The translations under genes and the position numbers were made by a program. Shown piece after piece: positions 35,862-45,467 of a DNA stretch of 64,000 nt (position 1 is its first letter; every line of letters begins with the position of its first letter). Source of the stretch: Nostoc sp. LPT (GTDB taxonomy: Bacteria > Cyanobacteriota > Cyanobacteriia > Cyanobacteriales > Nostocaceae); assembly GCF_017115165.1 (NCBI RefSeq), contig NZ_JABXKF010000058.1:1-64000 (forward strand), in the 5' to 3' direction. Under the pieces are notes generated by a model that was not told where the DNA came from, did no database searches, and worked only from the letters and a program-made list of their open reading frames with translations.

Positions 35862-38045
35862 ATGGAGTTTAAATATCGCATTACTCTCAAACCTGTTTAC
35901 TCCCAAACCGTCCCTACACTTGACGGGGTGAAATTACCTAAAGATTGGTCGCTTTCTTGGCATCAAGCCGCAACTTTAGAAGCGTTGCGCGATCCAAATA
36001 TTGATGTCGTGTTCAACACTGCGATGACTGGCGATGGTAAAAGTCTAGCGGCTTATCTAGAGGTGCTTCAGGGAGAATTTTCTGCGATTGGACTTTACCC
36101 AACCAATGAACTCGCCCGCGATCAAGAAACGCAGATTAGAGGATATGTTGAGAAATTCCAGCCAGAAAATCAGCCGCGTGTAGTGCGCCTGAGTGGGGCT
36201 GATTTAGAGATTTATGCTGAAAATGAAGGATTGAAAAAAGGAGCTGCGATCGCAACTCTCACTAACCAGAGAGAAGCATTATTAACCAACCCTGATATTT
36301 TTCACTACTTGCATAGAGGTGCTTACATAATTCGTGGCGATAGTCCAGATAAGTTATGGGGCAGAATTGATAAAGATTTCGACTTATTTATTTTTGATGA
36401 ATTTCATGTTTTTGCTGCTCCCCAAATTGCTAGTGTGATTAACACAATGTTGTTAATTCGCTGCACAAATCGCCGCAAAAAATTTCTGTTTCTCTCAGCC
36501 ACACCTAATACAAACTTAATTGGGCGATTAGAAAAAGCAGGATTTCGTTGTAAAGAAATTGATCCTCTAAAACAAAATAAATATCAATTTGCCGATACAT
36601 CAGAACAACAACAGCAACTGCAAACACAGGGATGGCGGCAGGTAGCACGGACAATTTTGTTGAATTTTATTCCTTTGGAATCGTCATTTAAAGCTTCGGA
36701 AACCTGGCTAAAAGAAAATAGTGAGTTAATTTTGGCTCAGTTTCAGCAGTATCCAGGAAGTAAAGGCGCAATCATCCTTAACTCAATCGCAGCAGTCAAA
36801 CGCCTAACTCAAATTTTTCGGGAAATATTACAGCCTTACGGATTAAAAGTTGGAGAGAATACAGGGCTATCGGGAAAAGGAGAAAAGGAGCGGAGTCTTG
36901 CTGCTGATTTGGTTATTGGTACTAGCACAATTGATGTTGGAGTTGATTTCAAAATCAATTTCCTAATTTTTGAATCATCCGATGCAGGTAACTTTATTCA
37001 ACGTTTAGGACGCTTAGGAAGGCATGATGAATATGAAAAAGATGGTCAAAAAATTAAGTTTGAGAACTTCACAGCTTTTTCTCTAGTTCCTAACTTTTTA
37101 GTAGAGCGTTTGTTTAAAGGGGATACTCCACCGTTAGAAATGAATAGTATTTGCGATCGCCCCTCTTTTCACAATACAATTACTGAGAATTATCGACAAA
37201 TCAATGATTTTCGTGGTTATTATCGTCGATGGGGGGCTGTGCAATCATTTTGGCTATATTACCAACTGAGCGATCGCACAATTAAACAACAGTATGCACA
37301 AAGCCGAGACAAGTTTCAAGCAGCCTGTGAGGAAGTATTTGAAACTAGTCTGAAGTCACAAGCTGGACGTATTCAAGGCTGGGCCAAAGATTGGCAAGCG
37401 CTTTCAGGTAAATCAGCAAATCCTATTGCTGAGGATGCTGCTAGTTTTCGAGGTTCAAGTCCTCTGCAATGTGGTTTATACGATGAACAGGAAGAAAATA
37501 AGGCAGATAGATTTAAAACTTATGATTTACCTGGAATTTTGGGCAACTTAGAAATTGAAATGTGGACTAAAGAAGCGTTTATGCGAAGTTTGACAGAAAC
37601 CGCAGAACGCACAGGACAACCCATTGCCAAAGGTAGATTTGCTCATTGTCTAGCATTTATGAAATTGCGTGACTACCGAGAGGAACGGCTGAATTGGAAG
37701 TTTACCTATTCTGGTAACTTGCAGCCAATTGCTGACGCTTGGAAAGTTCAGGTTTTGACTGGTGTGGAAATTTGGCAGGCTGACAACCCCTTGCCAGGAC
37801 TTAGAGAAATTAGCAAACAACTCAAAAAAAAGGGTTTGGTCTGTTACGTGATTCGCCGTCCTCTTGCTGAAGTGCGGATGCGGCTAAGACTACCGATGAA
37901 TTTTCAGATTTATGGCATCAGCGATCAGTATAGCTTTCATGATGCTACTGCGCCCTATGCGATCGCTTTTGGTCACTCTGCGCTGCTGCTGGATACGCTT
38001 GCTTACACGTTTAAAAGCAAAGGAGATGAGATATGGGTTGTTTGA
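35862..38045 (+). CDS. cas3: Type I-D CRISPR-associated helicase Cas3'
   Basis: A 727-residue superfamily 2 helicase without an HD nuclease domain, as expected in type I-D, where the HD domain sits on Cas10d. Motif I is MTGDGKS near 55-61, motif II is DEFH at 179-182, motif III is LSATPNT, and motif VI is in FIQRLGRLGRHDEY. The C-terminal part has no recognised nuclease. It is the first gene of the cas series, but its stop is followed by relic repeats and about 790 bases before the next cas-associated nuclease gene, so it may be transcribed as a separate unit. Confidence 0.93.
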   Translation: MEFKYRITLKPVYSQTVPTLDGVKLPKDWSLSWHQAATLEALRDPNIDVVFNTAMTGDGKSLAAYLEVLQGEFSAIGLYPTNELARDQETQIRGYVEKFQPENQPRVVRLSGADLEIYAENEGLKKGAAIATLTNQREALLTNPDIFHYLHRGAYIIRGDSPDKLWGRIDKDFDLFIFDEFHVFAAPQIASVINTMLLIRCTNRRKKFLFLSATPNTNLIGRLEKAGFRCKEIDPLKQNKYQFADTSEQQQQLQTQGWRQVARTILLNFIPLESSFKASETWLKENSELILAQFQQYPGSKGAIILNSIAAVKRLTQIFREILQPYGLKVGENTGLSGKGEKERSLAADLVIGTSTIDVGVDFKINFLIFESSDAGNFIQRLGRLGRHDEYEKDGQKIKFENFTAFSLVPNFLVERLFKGDTPPLEMNSICDRPSFHNTITENYRQINDFRGYYRRWGAVQSFWLYYQLSDRTIKQQYAQSRDKFQAACEEVFETSLKSQAGRIQGWAKDWQALSGKSANPIAEDAASFRGSSPLQCGLYDEQEENKADRFKTYDLPGILGNLEIEMWTKEAFMRSLTETAERTGQPIAKGRFAHCLAFMKLRDYREERLNWKFTYSGNLQPIADAWKVQVLTGVEIWQADNPLPGLREISKQLKKKGLVCYVIRRPLAEVRMRLRLPMNFQIYGISDQYSFHDATAPYAIAFGHSALLLDTLAYTFKSKGDEIWVV

Positions 38046-38046
38046 G

Positions 38047-38155
38047 GTTTCAATCCCTGATAGGGATTTTAGTTAATGTGACGGAGAAAAGCTTACGCCA
38101 GTAAGTTCAGACGTATTTATTTCAATCCCTGGTAGGGATTCAGTTTCACTATTCT
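38047..38155 (-). CRISPR. Relic two-repeat CRISPR array in reverse orientation
   Basis: Two degenerate copies of the main repeat read on the minus strand: 38047-38083 (plus strand GTTTCAATCCCTGATAGGG) and 38119-38155 (ATTTCAATCCCTGGTAGGG). They are 72 bases apart, leaving a 35-base spacer at 38084-38118, the same geometry as the main array. The half away from the GAAAC end is decayed in both. The first copy begins one base after the cas3 stop codon. Confidence 0.75.
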
Positions 38156-38254
38156 TTGGAAAGAACTGTACTCCGTCTAGTTTGATTTTAGCATCATTAA
38201 GTTACGGACATATTTAACTAGTCAAATAACTCTTAACTTAATGGCTTTACATTG

Positions 38255-38272
38255 GCTATCGTTTGCGATAGC
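38255..38272 (+). terminator. Hairpin GCTATCG-TTTG-CGATAGC
   Basis: A perfect 7-bp stem with a 4-base loop in the gap after cas3. No T run follows, so it may be a transcript-end or processing structure, or a palindromic repeat with no function. Confidence 0.35.
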
Positions 38273-38357
38273 GTCTGACTAAACGATCACTAAGGCAAGT
38301 AAACAAGCAAACAGCCTGTAGAGATTGGATGTAAAAGTTGTTATTGAGAATACAAAG

Positions 38358-38555
38358 ATGCGAAACCTAAAAAGAACTAAGGTTGATCTATTACTAGAAG
38401 TTTTATCGGATGGCGAGTGGCATTGGGGTGACGAGTTGGCAGTAAAAGTAGGCTGGCGTTTTGGAGATCCTGTTGACAAAGCTAGGGAAAGAGGCTATCC
38501 AATCATTAGAGAGCGGCTTGGGCTTAAACACAGATATCGGATGCTGAAAGATTGA
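38358..38555 (+). CDS. Small winged-helix-like protein
   Basis: 65 residues from ATG 38358: MRNLKRTKVDLLLEVLSDG, EWHWGDELAVKVGWRFGD and RERGYPIIRERLGLKHRYR. The pattern (helix, helix-turn-helix with a WHWGDEL core, then basic wing) suggests a small DNA-binding domain. A TTG-type start 33 bases upstream is possible. It lies between cas3 and the YhcG nuclease and might regulate either. No ribosome site stands out. Following it, 38556-38830 has no gene that I can support. Confidence 0.5.
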   Translation: MRNLKRTKVDLLLEVLSDGEWHWGDELAVKVGWRFGDPVDKARERGYPIIRERLGLKHRYRMLKD

Positions 38556-38830
38556 CTAATTCTAGCGATCTCATAAGGACTTACCTCTAATTAGACAAAT
38601 TCTCTGTTAAAGAGGGGTACTAGCTAGAGAGCTTTGTGTGAGGTTACAGGATTCTATCTGCTTGCGGTGTTTTTACACTTTTTTAGCTTGCGGCATTAAG
38701 TCCAAACATAAGTCATCTCAACCCCCTGAAGCTAAAAAATTAGACTTTTCGCTAACGGCTGGTTAAGTAAGTTACTTGTTAAACCAAACACAGAGCTGGA
38801 TTAAGGTAGTTTCTACCGGAGTCCCCCTCT

Positions 38831-39859
38831 ATGACGGGCCAGCAGAAAAATTTTTCAGACGATTACAAATATCTGCTAGTTGAAGTTAAGCAGCAAATTC
38901 GCACTGCCCAGTATGAGGCGCTGCAAGCAGTGAACAAAAAAATTATCGCACTCTATTGGAATATTGGAAAAATGATTGCTACTCAGCAACAAAAAGCAAG
39001 TTGGGGCAAATCTGAAGTAGAACAGTTAGCAAAAGACTTACAAGCAGAGTTTCCAGGAATTAGCGGATTTTCTGCTGCTAACCTCTGGCGGATGAGGCTT
39101 TTTTATGAATCCTATGTCAACAATGAAAAACTCGCACCAATGGTGCGAGAAATTGGATGGAGTCACAATTTGGTCATTGTAGAGAAATGCAAAGATGACC
39201 TAGAACGAGAATTTTATATCAGAATGACTCGTAAATTTGGCTGGACAAAGAATGTTTTGATTCACCAAATTGAAAATCAAACCTATGAAAAGACTCTGTT
39301 GAATCAGACTAACTTTGATAAAACTGTTCCAGCAGAAATCCGTAACCAATTAAAACTAGCTGTCAAAGATGAATATACTTTTGATTTCTTGGAACTAGCA
39401 GATGAACACAGTGAACGACAGCTAGAACAGGCGATTTTGGCAAGAGTTGAACCATTTTTACAAGAAATGGGCGGGATATTTGCTTTTATCGGTAGTCAAT
39501 ATCGGCTAGAAATTGATGAAGAGGAATATTTCATAGATATTTTATTATATCATCGCCGCTTAAAGTGTTTGGTAGCGATAGAACTTAAAATAGGTAAGTT
39601 TTTACCTGAATATGTTGGCAAGATGCAGTTTTATTTAGCTGTTTTAGATGACACGGTAAAGCTAACTGATGAAAATCCTTCCATTGGAATTATTCTTTGC
39701 AAGTCTAAGCAGAGAACGATTGTTGAATATGCCCTGAAGGAATCTAATAAACCAATTGGTGTAGGAACTTATCAAGTGGTTTCAACATTGCCTCAAGAAT
39801 TAAAAAATCAGCTTCCCGCTCCAGAGCAAGTTGCCAAGTTGCTAGAAGGCGTGGAGTAA
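38831..39859 (+). CDS. YhcG/DUF1016-family PD-(D/E)XK nuclease inside the cas locus
   Basis: A 342-residue protein. The N-terminal DUF1016 domain (about 8-165) has LYWNIGKMI, ISGFSAANLWRMRLFYESY and GWSHNLVIVEKCKD. The C-terminal part (about 190-320) is a PD-(D/E)XK nuclease: YFIDILLYHRRLKCLVAIELK, with Asp and ExK-like residues in place, then GIILCKSKQRTIVEYAL. This family is often found in defence islands and with restriction systems; its target is unknown. It ends 17 bases before cas10d and runs the same way, so co-transcription with the effector genes is likely. It is not a standard member of type I-D loci. Confidence 0.9.
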   Translation: MTGQQKNFSDDYKYLLVEVKQQIRTAQYEALQAVNKKIIALYWNIGKMIATQQQKASWGKSEVEQLAKDLQAEFPGISGFSAANLWRMRLFYESYVNNEKLAPMVREIGWSHNLVIVEKCKDDLEREFYIRMTRKFGWTKNVLIHQIENQTYEKTLLNQTNFDKTVPAEIRNQLKLAVKDEYTFDFLELADEHSERQLEQAILARVEPFLQEMGGIFAFIGSQYRLEIDEEEYFIDILLYHRRLKCLVAIELKIGKFLPEYVGKMQFYLAVLDDTVKLTDENPSIGIILCKSKQRTIVEYALKESNKPIGVGTYQVVSTLPQELKNQLPAPEQVAKLLEGVE

Positions 39860-39876
39860 AAAAATGGAGTTTAAAA

Positions 39877-42800
39877 ATGTCTAATGATGATTGGTTATCA
39901 GGTGATTTTGGTTTTGATGGTGATTCTTCAGACCGCACTATTGAAACTGAAGGTGAGTTACTAACACTCAAGTTATTACGAGAAGCAATTCAATCTCAAA
40001 ATCCTGATGATAAGGTAATGGCAGACTTTAGTGAGTATGTTTTACCAAATCTGTTGCGAATAGCGATTGGTGTAACAGCGAAAGGCGGTAAGTTTTTTGA
40101 TGAAATTGACCAACAGCGAGAAGCTGAAGGAAAAACTAAAGTCAGACGAGATAACGCGGCTGATCAATCACTGAATACTCACTTACTCAATGGTTTATTC
40201 CCCGCTAATTTAATTGAGAAACGTTTAGAAAAACTCAATACCACAGTGCAGCGAGTGGTGAAAGAGCGAGAGCGTAGATTAGTAATCGCTGGATTTATTT
40301 TACATGATTTTGAAAAGTTTCCTGATGTACCTGAAAACTGTCGCAAGCTACCGTTAGCAGAACATCGTGAAATTATTGATAAAAAAGTTCACCAGTTAGG
40401 ACTAGATAACTTTATAAATCCAGAAAATCCTGAAGCTTATCGAGAGTATCTAGATGATTTATTGTGCATGGCTTATAATGCTCAACGTCGCTGGGATACT
40501 AACTGGAATTTTTCGGAGTTTGGGTTGAATCCTCTTCTCAAAGACCGTACCCTTCGCAGTTTATCTGATTTAACTTGTTTAGCTGATTCTCTCGCCTCAA
40601 TTGTTAAACATCCCCAGGATGCAGAACATCCTAGACTCAAAGAAATCATCCACAGCCTCAGTGATGGACAATTAAAATTTACCTATCACAGCATTGCTGA
40701 GAATCGTGGTGTTTTAACTAATGTGGTGAATAATGCTTTAATTCAGGCTCATACTAGTCTCAATACTGATGAGCATACCTACTATGAACCTTTGTTATAT
40801 CTGCCAATAGGCGTAATATACTTGGCTTCGCGCAATGCTCCAGCTATCTCGCCAGAAGATTTACCAGACCGTGTAGTTAACAGTATTAAATCGCTTTGTG
40901 CAGGTCAATTACGCCTCAGACAAACAGGATTTGGTAGAGATGGCAAAGGCATGAAATATGCCGAATATTACAACTTATTTTTTGATGATATAAACTTGAT
41001 GAAAGTAGCCTTAAATGCTACATTACGCATCTTAAACCCTAATAAAGGCTCTGTCGCTAAAAGTCGCAGCGAAAATCTGAATAAGTTTCAGCAACAAAAT
41101 GTTTTATCTGCTGATTATGACTTTCAATTTGAAGACGATATTCGCATTGACCAAATAGCAGAATTTGGTGATTTAGTTAGCCGGAAGATTTGGGAAGAAA
41201 CAGTTAATCGGGTTGATTCTGCTCGTAAAAAAGATAAAAAGCTGCCAGCAGTTCCCGATTTTGATTTAACTCACAAAGTTGCAGAATTTTGGAATTTAGC
41301 AGAATGTTTACCCCAAATTAGAGAAATTCAACGCATTAATGAAAGTCTCAAAGAAAACAAGTTAAAGGGGAATACTGGAGGAGTACCTTATGAATGGTAT
41401 TATCTGGCAGCTAAATATTTAGAACATCATCCAGGAATTGAAGATGTACGCGAACCTTGTCAGCAAGTCATTGACTATTTGACAACCTTAATTTTCCCGA
41501 TAATTTCTCAGTATGAATTGCCTGATGGTTGGGATGATTTAAGGCTTTGGGTAAAACGAGTGGTGATGTTACCAGGCACTAATCAAGAGTTATCTGTTAA
41601 AACTCAAGTTGAAACATTCCTAAATGAGTTAAGTAATTACAATGCTGCTAAAAAAGCAGGGCGAGGGAAACAATTAATCTGCTCAATATCTCATTCTGCT
41701 TACACGGTTACTGAGCAAATGGAATCAGCAGTTTTATTTACACCTCAAGTTTATACAAACAAGCAAATGTTAGGAGGTTCTAACGCTAAACGTAATATCT
41801 CCAGTATTGCAAGTGTGGAGATGATGCTAAGGCAAATCTTGATGAATCAAACTCAAGCTGTAGGTAAGCGATTTGAAGATGGTAAATATCGTTATCTCTA
41901 CTTTTATCCCACTTATTACTTTACTCCAGAAACGAACAAGTTTTTGCAGAAAGCTTACAATGGTATTGCTCAAACTCGCTTTGATACGAGCGTTCGCAAT
42001 CATTTTATCAGTAAGGATTTACAGGCTAACTTGGGGCGCGATCGCTACCAAAGTGTAGATAGTTTCTTAATTGATGAAAACCTCCAGCGTGACAAGGATC
42101 GCACCTTTAAGCTTTCCTATCCTGAAGACCAGCCTTTAACATTTTACTTCATGGCACTCCCGCCAGGAAGAGACAGCACCGATACAGAATCTTGGGTAAT
42201 GCCAACTTGGTTAGCGTTTGCTTTCCCGATGATTTTAGATGTTAAAACTGTAGTCTCTGAGTCACCGATTCCACCCTTTAATGATGGTGCTGAGTTTGAG
42301 GAAAGCGTTTTCCTTGATAGTGCGCCTCATGCTTTCCGTGCTTTAGTAAGGCGCGATCGCTTCCGTCTTGACTACATCCTCGAAGGTTGGAACGAAAACG
42401 GCATCCAATACCCAGCACCTTTAAATGTGCTTACCGCCGCTTATGCCATTCATTTAGATGTGAATGCTAAGCAGGGTAAGTCTGGTTACGATGCCAACTG
42501 GGGGAGATTTACAGAACTGGCTAAAGATTTTGAAACCAGTCCACTGTACGTCTTTTCTTATCTCAATCGCTGGGTGCGTAACCAGGGTTCGGAAACAGCA
42601 CGAATCGAGAAAATCCGGCTTTATGCCTATCATTTTTATCCTTGTTTTGACCCTTATATAAAATATGACACTAATATGGAGCAATTAATTGTGGGAGAAG
42701 TATCAAGCCTGAATCATCCTAAGAAATTAACAGATTTATACCGCCGATTTTACCGAGCTAATAAGCGTTATAATCCCAAGTCTAATGCTGTGTTAAAACC

Positions 42801-43161
42801 AATTGATATTGCGGCTGAAACTATACTCAAAGCTGAGTCAAGTGTGTTTCAAGGAGAAACATTAGTTGCGGCTGTTGCAGCAGAAGTTTTTAAACTCATG
42901 GATCGTGTTCATTCTTCTACTGCTGAAGGACGTTGGAGCATGAGCAAACGAGAAGAAGAACGGCAAGCTGTTCTAGATTTTGCCAAGTATTTTGTAGTGG
43001 AGGTATTTGATAAATCATTTGCAGGCGATCGCGCTCGTTTGGCAGGCCGTCAACTCAACTTAATTCGAGATACCTGCGAGTTTCTTTATCGTCTTGAAGA
43101 TGATAAAGAGAATGCAGGCAAAAATGAAAAATCTGCGGAAATAGATAACGAGAATGAGTAG
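39877..43161 (+). CDS. cas10d: Type I-D large subunit Cas10d (Csc3) with HD domain
   Basis: A 1094-residue protein, the large effector subunit and, by family knowledge, the DNA-cutting component of type I-D. The HD motif is His143-Asp144 in FILHDFEKFP, with a further histidine-rich stretch at AEHREII. The central region shows Cas10-like features but no GGDD cyclase motif, consistent with Cas10d. The start ATG is preceded by GGAGTAAAAAA. It is followed by csc2 after 66 bases. Length fits the family (about 950-1100). Confidence 0.95.
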   Translation: MSNDDWLSGDFGFDGDSSDRTIETEGELLTLKLLREAIQSQNPDDKVMADFSEYVLPNLLRIAIGVTAKGGKFFDEIDQQREAEGKTKVRRDNAADQSLNTHLLNGLFPANLIEKRLEKLNTTVQRVVKERERRLVIAGFILHDFEKFPDVPENCRKLPLAEHREIIDKKVHQLGLDNFINPENPEAYREYLDDLLCMAYNAQRRWDTNWNFSEFGLNPLLKDRTLRSLSDLTCLADSLASIVKHPQDAEHPRLKEIIHSLSDGQLKFTYHSIAENRGVLTNVVNNALIQAHTSLNTDEHTYYEPLLYLPIGVIYLASRNAPAISPEDLPDRVVNSIKSLCAGQLRLRQTGFGRDGKGMKYAEYYNLFFDDINLMKVALNATLRILNPNKGSVAKSRSENLNKFQQQNVLSADYDFQFEDDIRIDQIAEFGDLVSRKIWEETVNRVDSARKKDKKLPAVPDFDLTHKVAEFWNLAECLPQIREIQRINESLKENKLKGNTGGVPYEWYYLAAKYLEHHPGIEDVREPCQQVIDYLTTLIFPIISQYELPDGWDDLRLWVKRVVMLPGTNQELSVKTQVETFLNELSNYNAAKKAGRGKQLICSISHSAYTVTEQMESAVLFTPQVYTNKQMLGGSNAKRNISSIASVEMMLRQILMNQTQAVGKRFEDGKYRYLYFYPTYYFTPETNKFLQKAYNGIAQTRFDTSVRNHFISKDLQANLGRDRYQSVDSFLIDENLQRDKDRTFKLSYPEDQPLTFYFMALPPGRDSTDTESWVMPTWLAFAFPMILDVKTVVSESPIPPFNDGAEFEESVFLDSAPHAFRALVRRDRFRLDYILEGWNENGIQYPAPLNVLTAAYAIHLDVNAKQGKSGYDANWGRFTELAKDFETSPLYVFSYLNRWVRNQGSETARIEKIRLYAYHFYPCFDPYIKYDTNMEQLIVGEVSSLNHPKKLTDLYRRFYRANKRYNPKSNAVLKPIDIAAETILKAESSVFQGETLVAAVAAEVFKLMDRVHSSTAEGRWSMSKREEERQAVLDFAKYFVVEVFDKSFAGDRARLAGRQLNLIRDTCEFLYRLEDDKENAGKNEKSAEIDNENE

Positions 43162-43227
43162 GAATTTACCCTAACCATTTTTACTGGAAACGTAAACAAG
43201 TAATGAATAATTCTTTGGAGATAAATC

Positions 43228-44244
43228 ATGGTACTTTTAAAAACTGTTGAACCAAAATTTTTTCAAGCTGAAATTCCTTATAAACCAATGGGGAAATATG
43301 TTCATTTTTTAACCATCCGCATTACAGAATCTTATCCACTATTCCAGACAGATGCAGAACTGAATAAAGCACGGGTAAGAGCAGGAGTTAAAGATAAAAC
43401 CACAATTAGCCGTTTGTCAATGTTCAAACGCAAACAGTCTACTCCAGAGCGTTTAGTCGGTCGGGAATTACTGCGTAACTATGGCTTAATGACGGCTGAA
43501 GAATGCGAATACAATGTGAATTTCGCAATGGATAACCCTGATTGCATCATTTACGGATTTGCTATTGGTGACTCTGGATCGGAAAAATCAAAAGTTGTGG
43601 TAGACACAGCATTTTCAATTACAGCTTTTGATGAATCACACGAAACATTCACTCTCAACGCTCCTTATGAAAATGGCACGATGGCTTCCAAGGGTGAAAA
43701 TAATTCTAAACCTGGTGAAGTTACCAGTCGAATTAATCAACAAGACCACATTAGACCGCAAGTTTTCTTTCCTAGTATTGTTACTTTAAAAGACCCTACC
43801 GAGGCTAGCTTTCTTTACGTTTTTAATAACATTCTGCGAACTCGTCATTATGGAGCACAAACAACCCGTACAGGTCGCGTTAGAAACGAGTTAATTGGTG
43901 TTGTATTTGCTGATGGAGAAATCACCAGTAACCTGCGTTGGACTCAGGCAATATATGACCAAATGAAATCTAATAATACTTTAAATCCTCCCGATCCGCT
44001 AGATGAAGATGATGTAATCACTGCTGCTAAAAATGCTATTGAGGCGTTAATGGCTGATGAGTTTATTGTTCATACAGATTTTGTTGGTGATACTTTTGTA
44101 TCCCTCATTAATGAAGTCAAAACTTTAACAGGAAGTGAGAAAGGAATTCAGGCAATTTTGCAAAAGGCTGATGCAGAAGCTAAAGATTATGCCAAGAAGC
44201 ATATCAGTAAGAAGAAAACTGCTGCTAAAGTGGGGAAAGAGTAA
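43228..44244 (+). CDS. csc2: Csc2 (Cas7d), crRNA backbone subunit
   Basis: A 338-residue RAMP protein, the Cas7-type subunit that polymerises along the crRNA in the type I-D complex. Typical Csc2 sequence: KYVHFLTIRITESYPLFQT, STPERLVGRELLRNYGL, DHIRPQVFFPSIVTLKDPT and RTRHYGAQTTRTGRVRNEL. The C-terminus is Lys-rich. A ribosome site TTTGGAG precedes the ATG. The stop overlaps the csc1 start by 1 base (TAATG). Confidence 0.95.
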   Translation: MVLLKTVEPKFFQAEIPYKPMGKYVHFLTIRITESYPLFQTDAELNKARVRAGVKDKTTISRLSMFKRKQSTPERLVGRELLRNYGLMTAEECEYNVNFAMDNPDCIIYGFAIGDSGSEKSKVVVDTAFSITAFDESHETFTLNAPYENGTMASKGENNSKPGEVTSRINQQDHIRPQVFFPSIVTLKDPTEASFLYVFNNILRTRHYGAQTTRTGRVRNELIGVVFADGEITSNLRWTQAIYDQMKSNNTLNPPDPLDEDDVITAAKNAIEALMADEFIVHTDFVGDTFVSLINEVKTLTGSEKGIQAILQKADAEAKDYAKKHISKKKTAAKVGKE

Positions 44245-44951
44245 TGGTGTTTATTTATCGCTGTCAATTGGAGTTGCATGACAGCCTGTATTTTGCAACT
44301 CGTGAAATCGGACGATTGTATGAAACAGAGCCAAAAATTCACAATTACGCTCTCTGTTATGCACTGGGATTAGTTGATAGCAAAATCTACTTTACTACCG
44401 TTGCTGAAGAACATTCTTATCGCTATTTTTGTCCTGAACAAGTGCCAAAATATGAGGAGCATTTAACGCCACTAAATCAACAGCAAATTTATGTAACTCC
44501 GGCGCGATCGCTCAATCATTCTGCCATTCTCAACACCTGGAAGTATGCTAACAACAACTACCACGTTGAAATGGAGAAAACACAAAAAAATATCCCTAGT
44601 TTTGGCAGAGCAAAGGAAATAGCCGCAGAAAGTCTATTTGAGTTTTTTGTCATATCTCAAAAAGAACTCAAACTATCAAGGTGGATTCGCTTGGGTAAAT
44701 GGATGAGCAAGGCTGAAGTGACGGTTGAACAATTACCGAAACCTAAAATTGTTGAAGGTATATTCACTTGTACCCATCCATTAAATCCTTTAGATGTCAT
44801 GTTCACCAATCAAGTGATTAGCTATGATGTTGTGAATATGCCTCCAGTCAGCTTAATTCAGAATGTTCAAATGCGAGGTCAATACTATCAATTTGATGGC
44901 ATTCAAAACTTGAAAATTCCAGCACGGATGGAATATCGGTTTCGGAGTTAA
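44244..44951 (+). CDS. csc1: Csc1 (Cas5d), crRNA 5'-handle-binding subunit
   Basis: A 235-residue Cas5-type RAMP protein of type I-D: YRCQLELHDSLYFATREIG, IHNYALCYALGLV, and the C-terminal GQYYQFDGIQNLKIPARM. It binds the crRNA 5' end in the complex. It is translationally coupled to csc2. Its stop codon is directly adjacent to the end of a gene on the opposite strand, so the operon probably ends here and the rest of the cas genes need another promoter or read-through. Confidence 0.94.
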   Translation: MVFIYRCQLELHDSLYFATREIGRLYETEPKIHNYALCYALGLVDSKIYFTTVAEEHSYRYFCPEQVPKYEEHLTPLNQQQIYVTPARSLNHSAILNTWKYANNNYHVEMEKTQKNIPSFGRAKEIAAESLFEFFVISQKELKLSRWIRLGKWMSKAEVTVEQLPKPKIVEGIFTCTHPLNPLDVMFTNQVISYDVVNMPPVSLIQNVQMRGQYYQFDGIQNLKIPARMEYRFRS

Positions 44952-45362
44952 TTACTTCCCAAAACCTTTACCACGGTTTTTATTTTTTACTGGCTCTAGT
45001 GTCATTAGCTCTGCTTTAAAACCTTTGGAATCTTGCAATATTAACTTACGTATTCGCTTGCTTTGGTAAGCTTGCACTTCAGCAGCTAGAGGATGATTAG
45101 AGTCAATTTTTAGGTGAGTAATAGAAGAAACATATTTTTCTTTACTTTCGGGATTATTTGGCTCTTTTAGTCCGCACATAATCCCGCCTTCATCTCCTGA
45201 ATAACCAACGAAATCAATTTCAAACTCTCTGTCTGGATCGGCGTTTTCCCCTTTTTGCTTTAATGTCTTTAAAAACTCTTTCCCTGCTCGTGCTTTAATG
45301 GGTAAGTTCTCTTTAAGTTTTTCAGTTAGTGCCTTTGCTGCATTGTAATCATCAATTCTCAT
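44952..45362 (-). CDS. Unknown protein convergent with csc1, between effector and adaptation genes
   Basis: 136 residues, family not recognised. It is charged: an N-terminal helix (AAKALTEKLKENLPIKARAG), a central acidic segment (FEIDFVGYSGDEGGIMCGL) and a Lys/Gly-rich tail (VKNKNRGKGFGK). It starts at ATG 45362, with GGGAGAAAAACCA upstream as ribosome site. It ends exactly one base after csc1 on the other strand. It splits the cas series into two transcription blocks. It may be an unrelated cargo gene or a small accessory factor; no motif decides between them. Confidence 0.6.
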   Translation of the reverse strand: MRIDDYNAAKALTEKLKENLPIKARAGKEFLKTLKQKGENADPDREFEIDFVGYSGDEGGIMCGLKEPNNPESKEKYVSSITHLKIDSNHPLAAEVQAYQSKRIRKLILQDSKGFKAELMTLEPVKNKNRGKGFGK

Positions 45363-45467
45363 TGGTTTTTCTCCCTATGCAGTTTTCCTCACCTAAAAGA
45401 ATACTACTATCATCACTCGACAGCCCTTAAAATTTTAGATACCACATTCAGCGATCGCTCCCCACCC

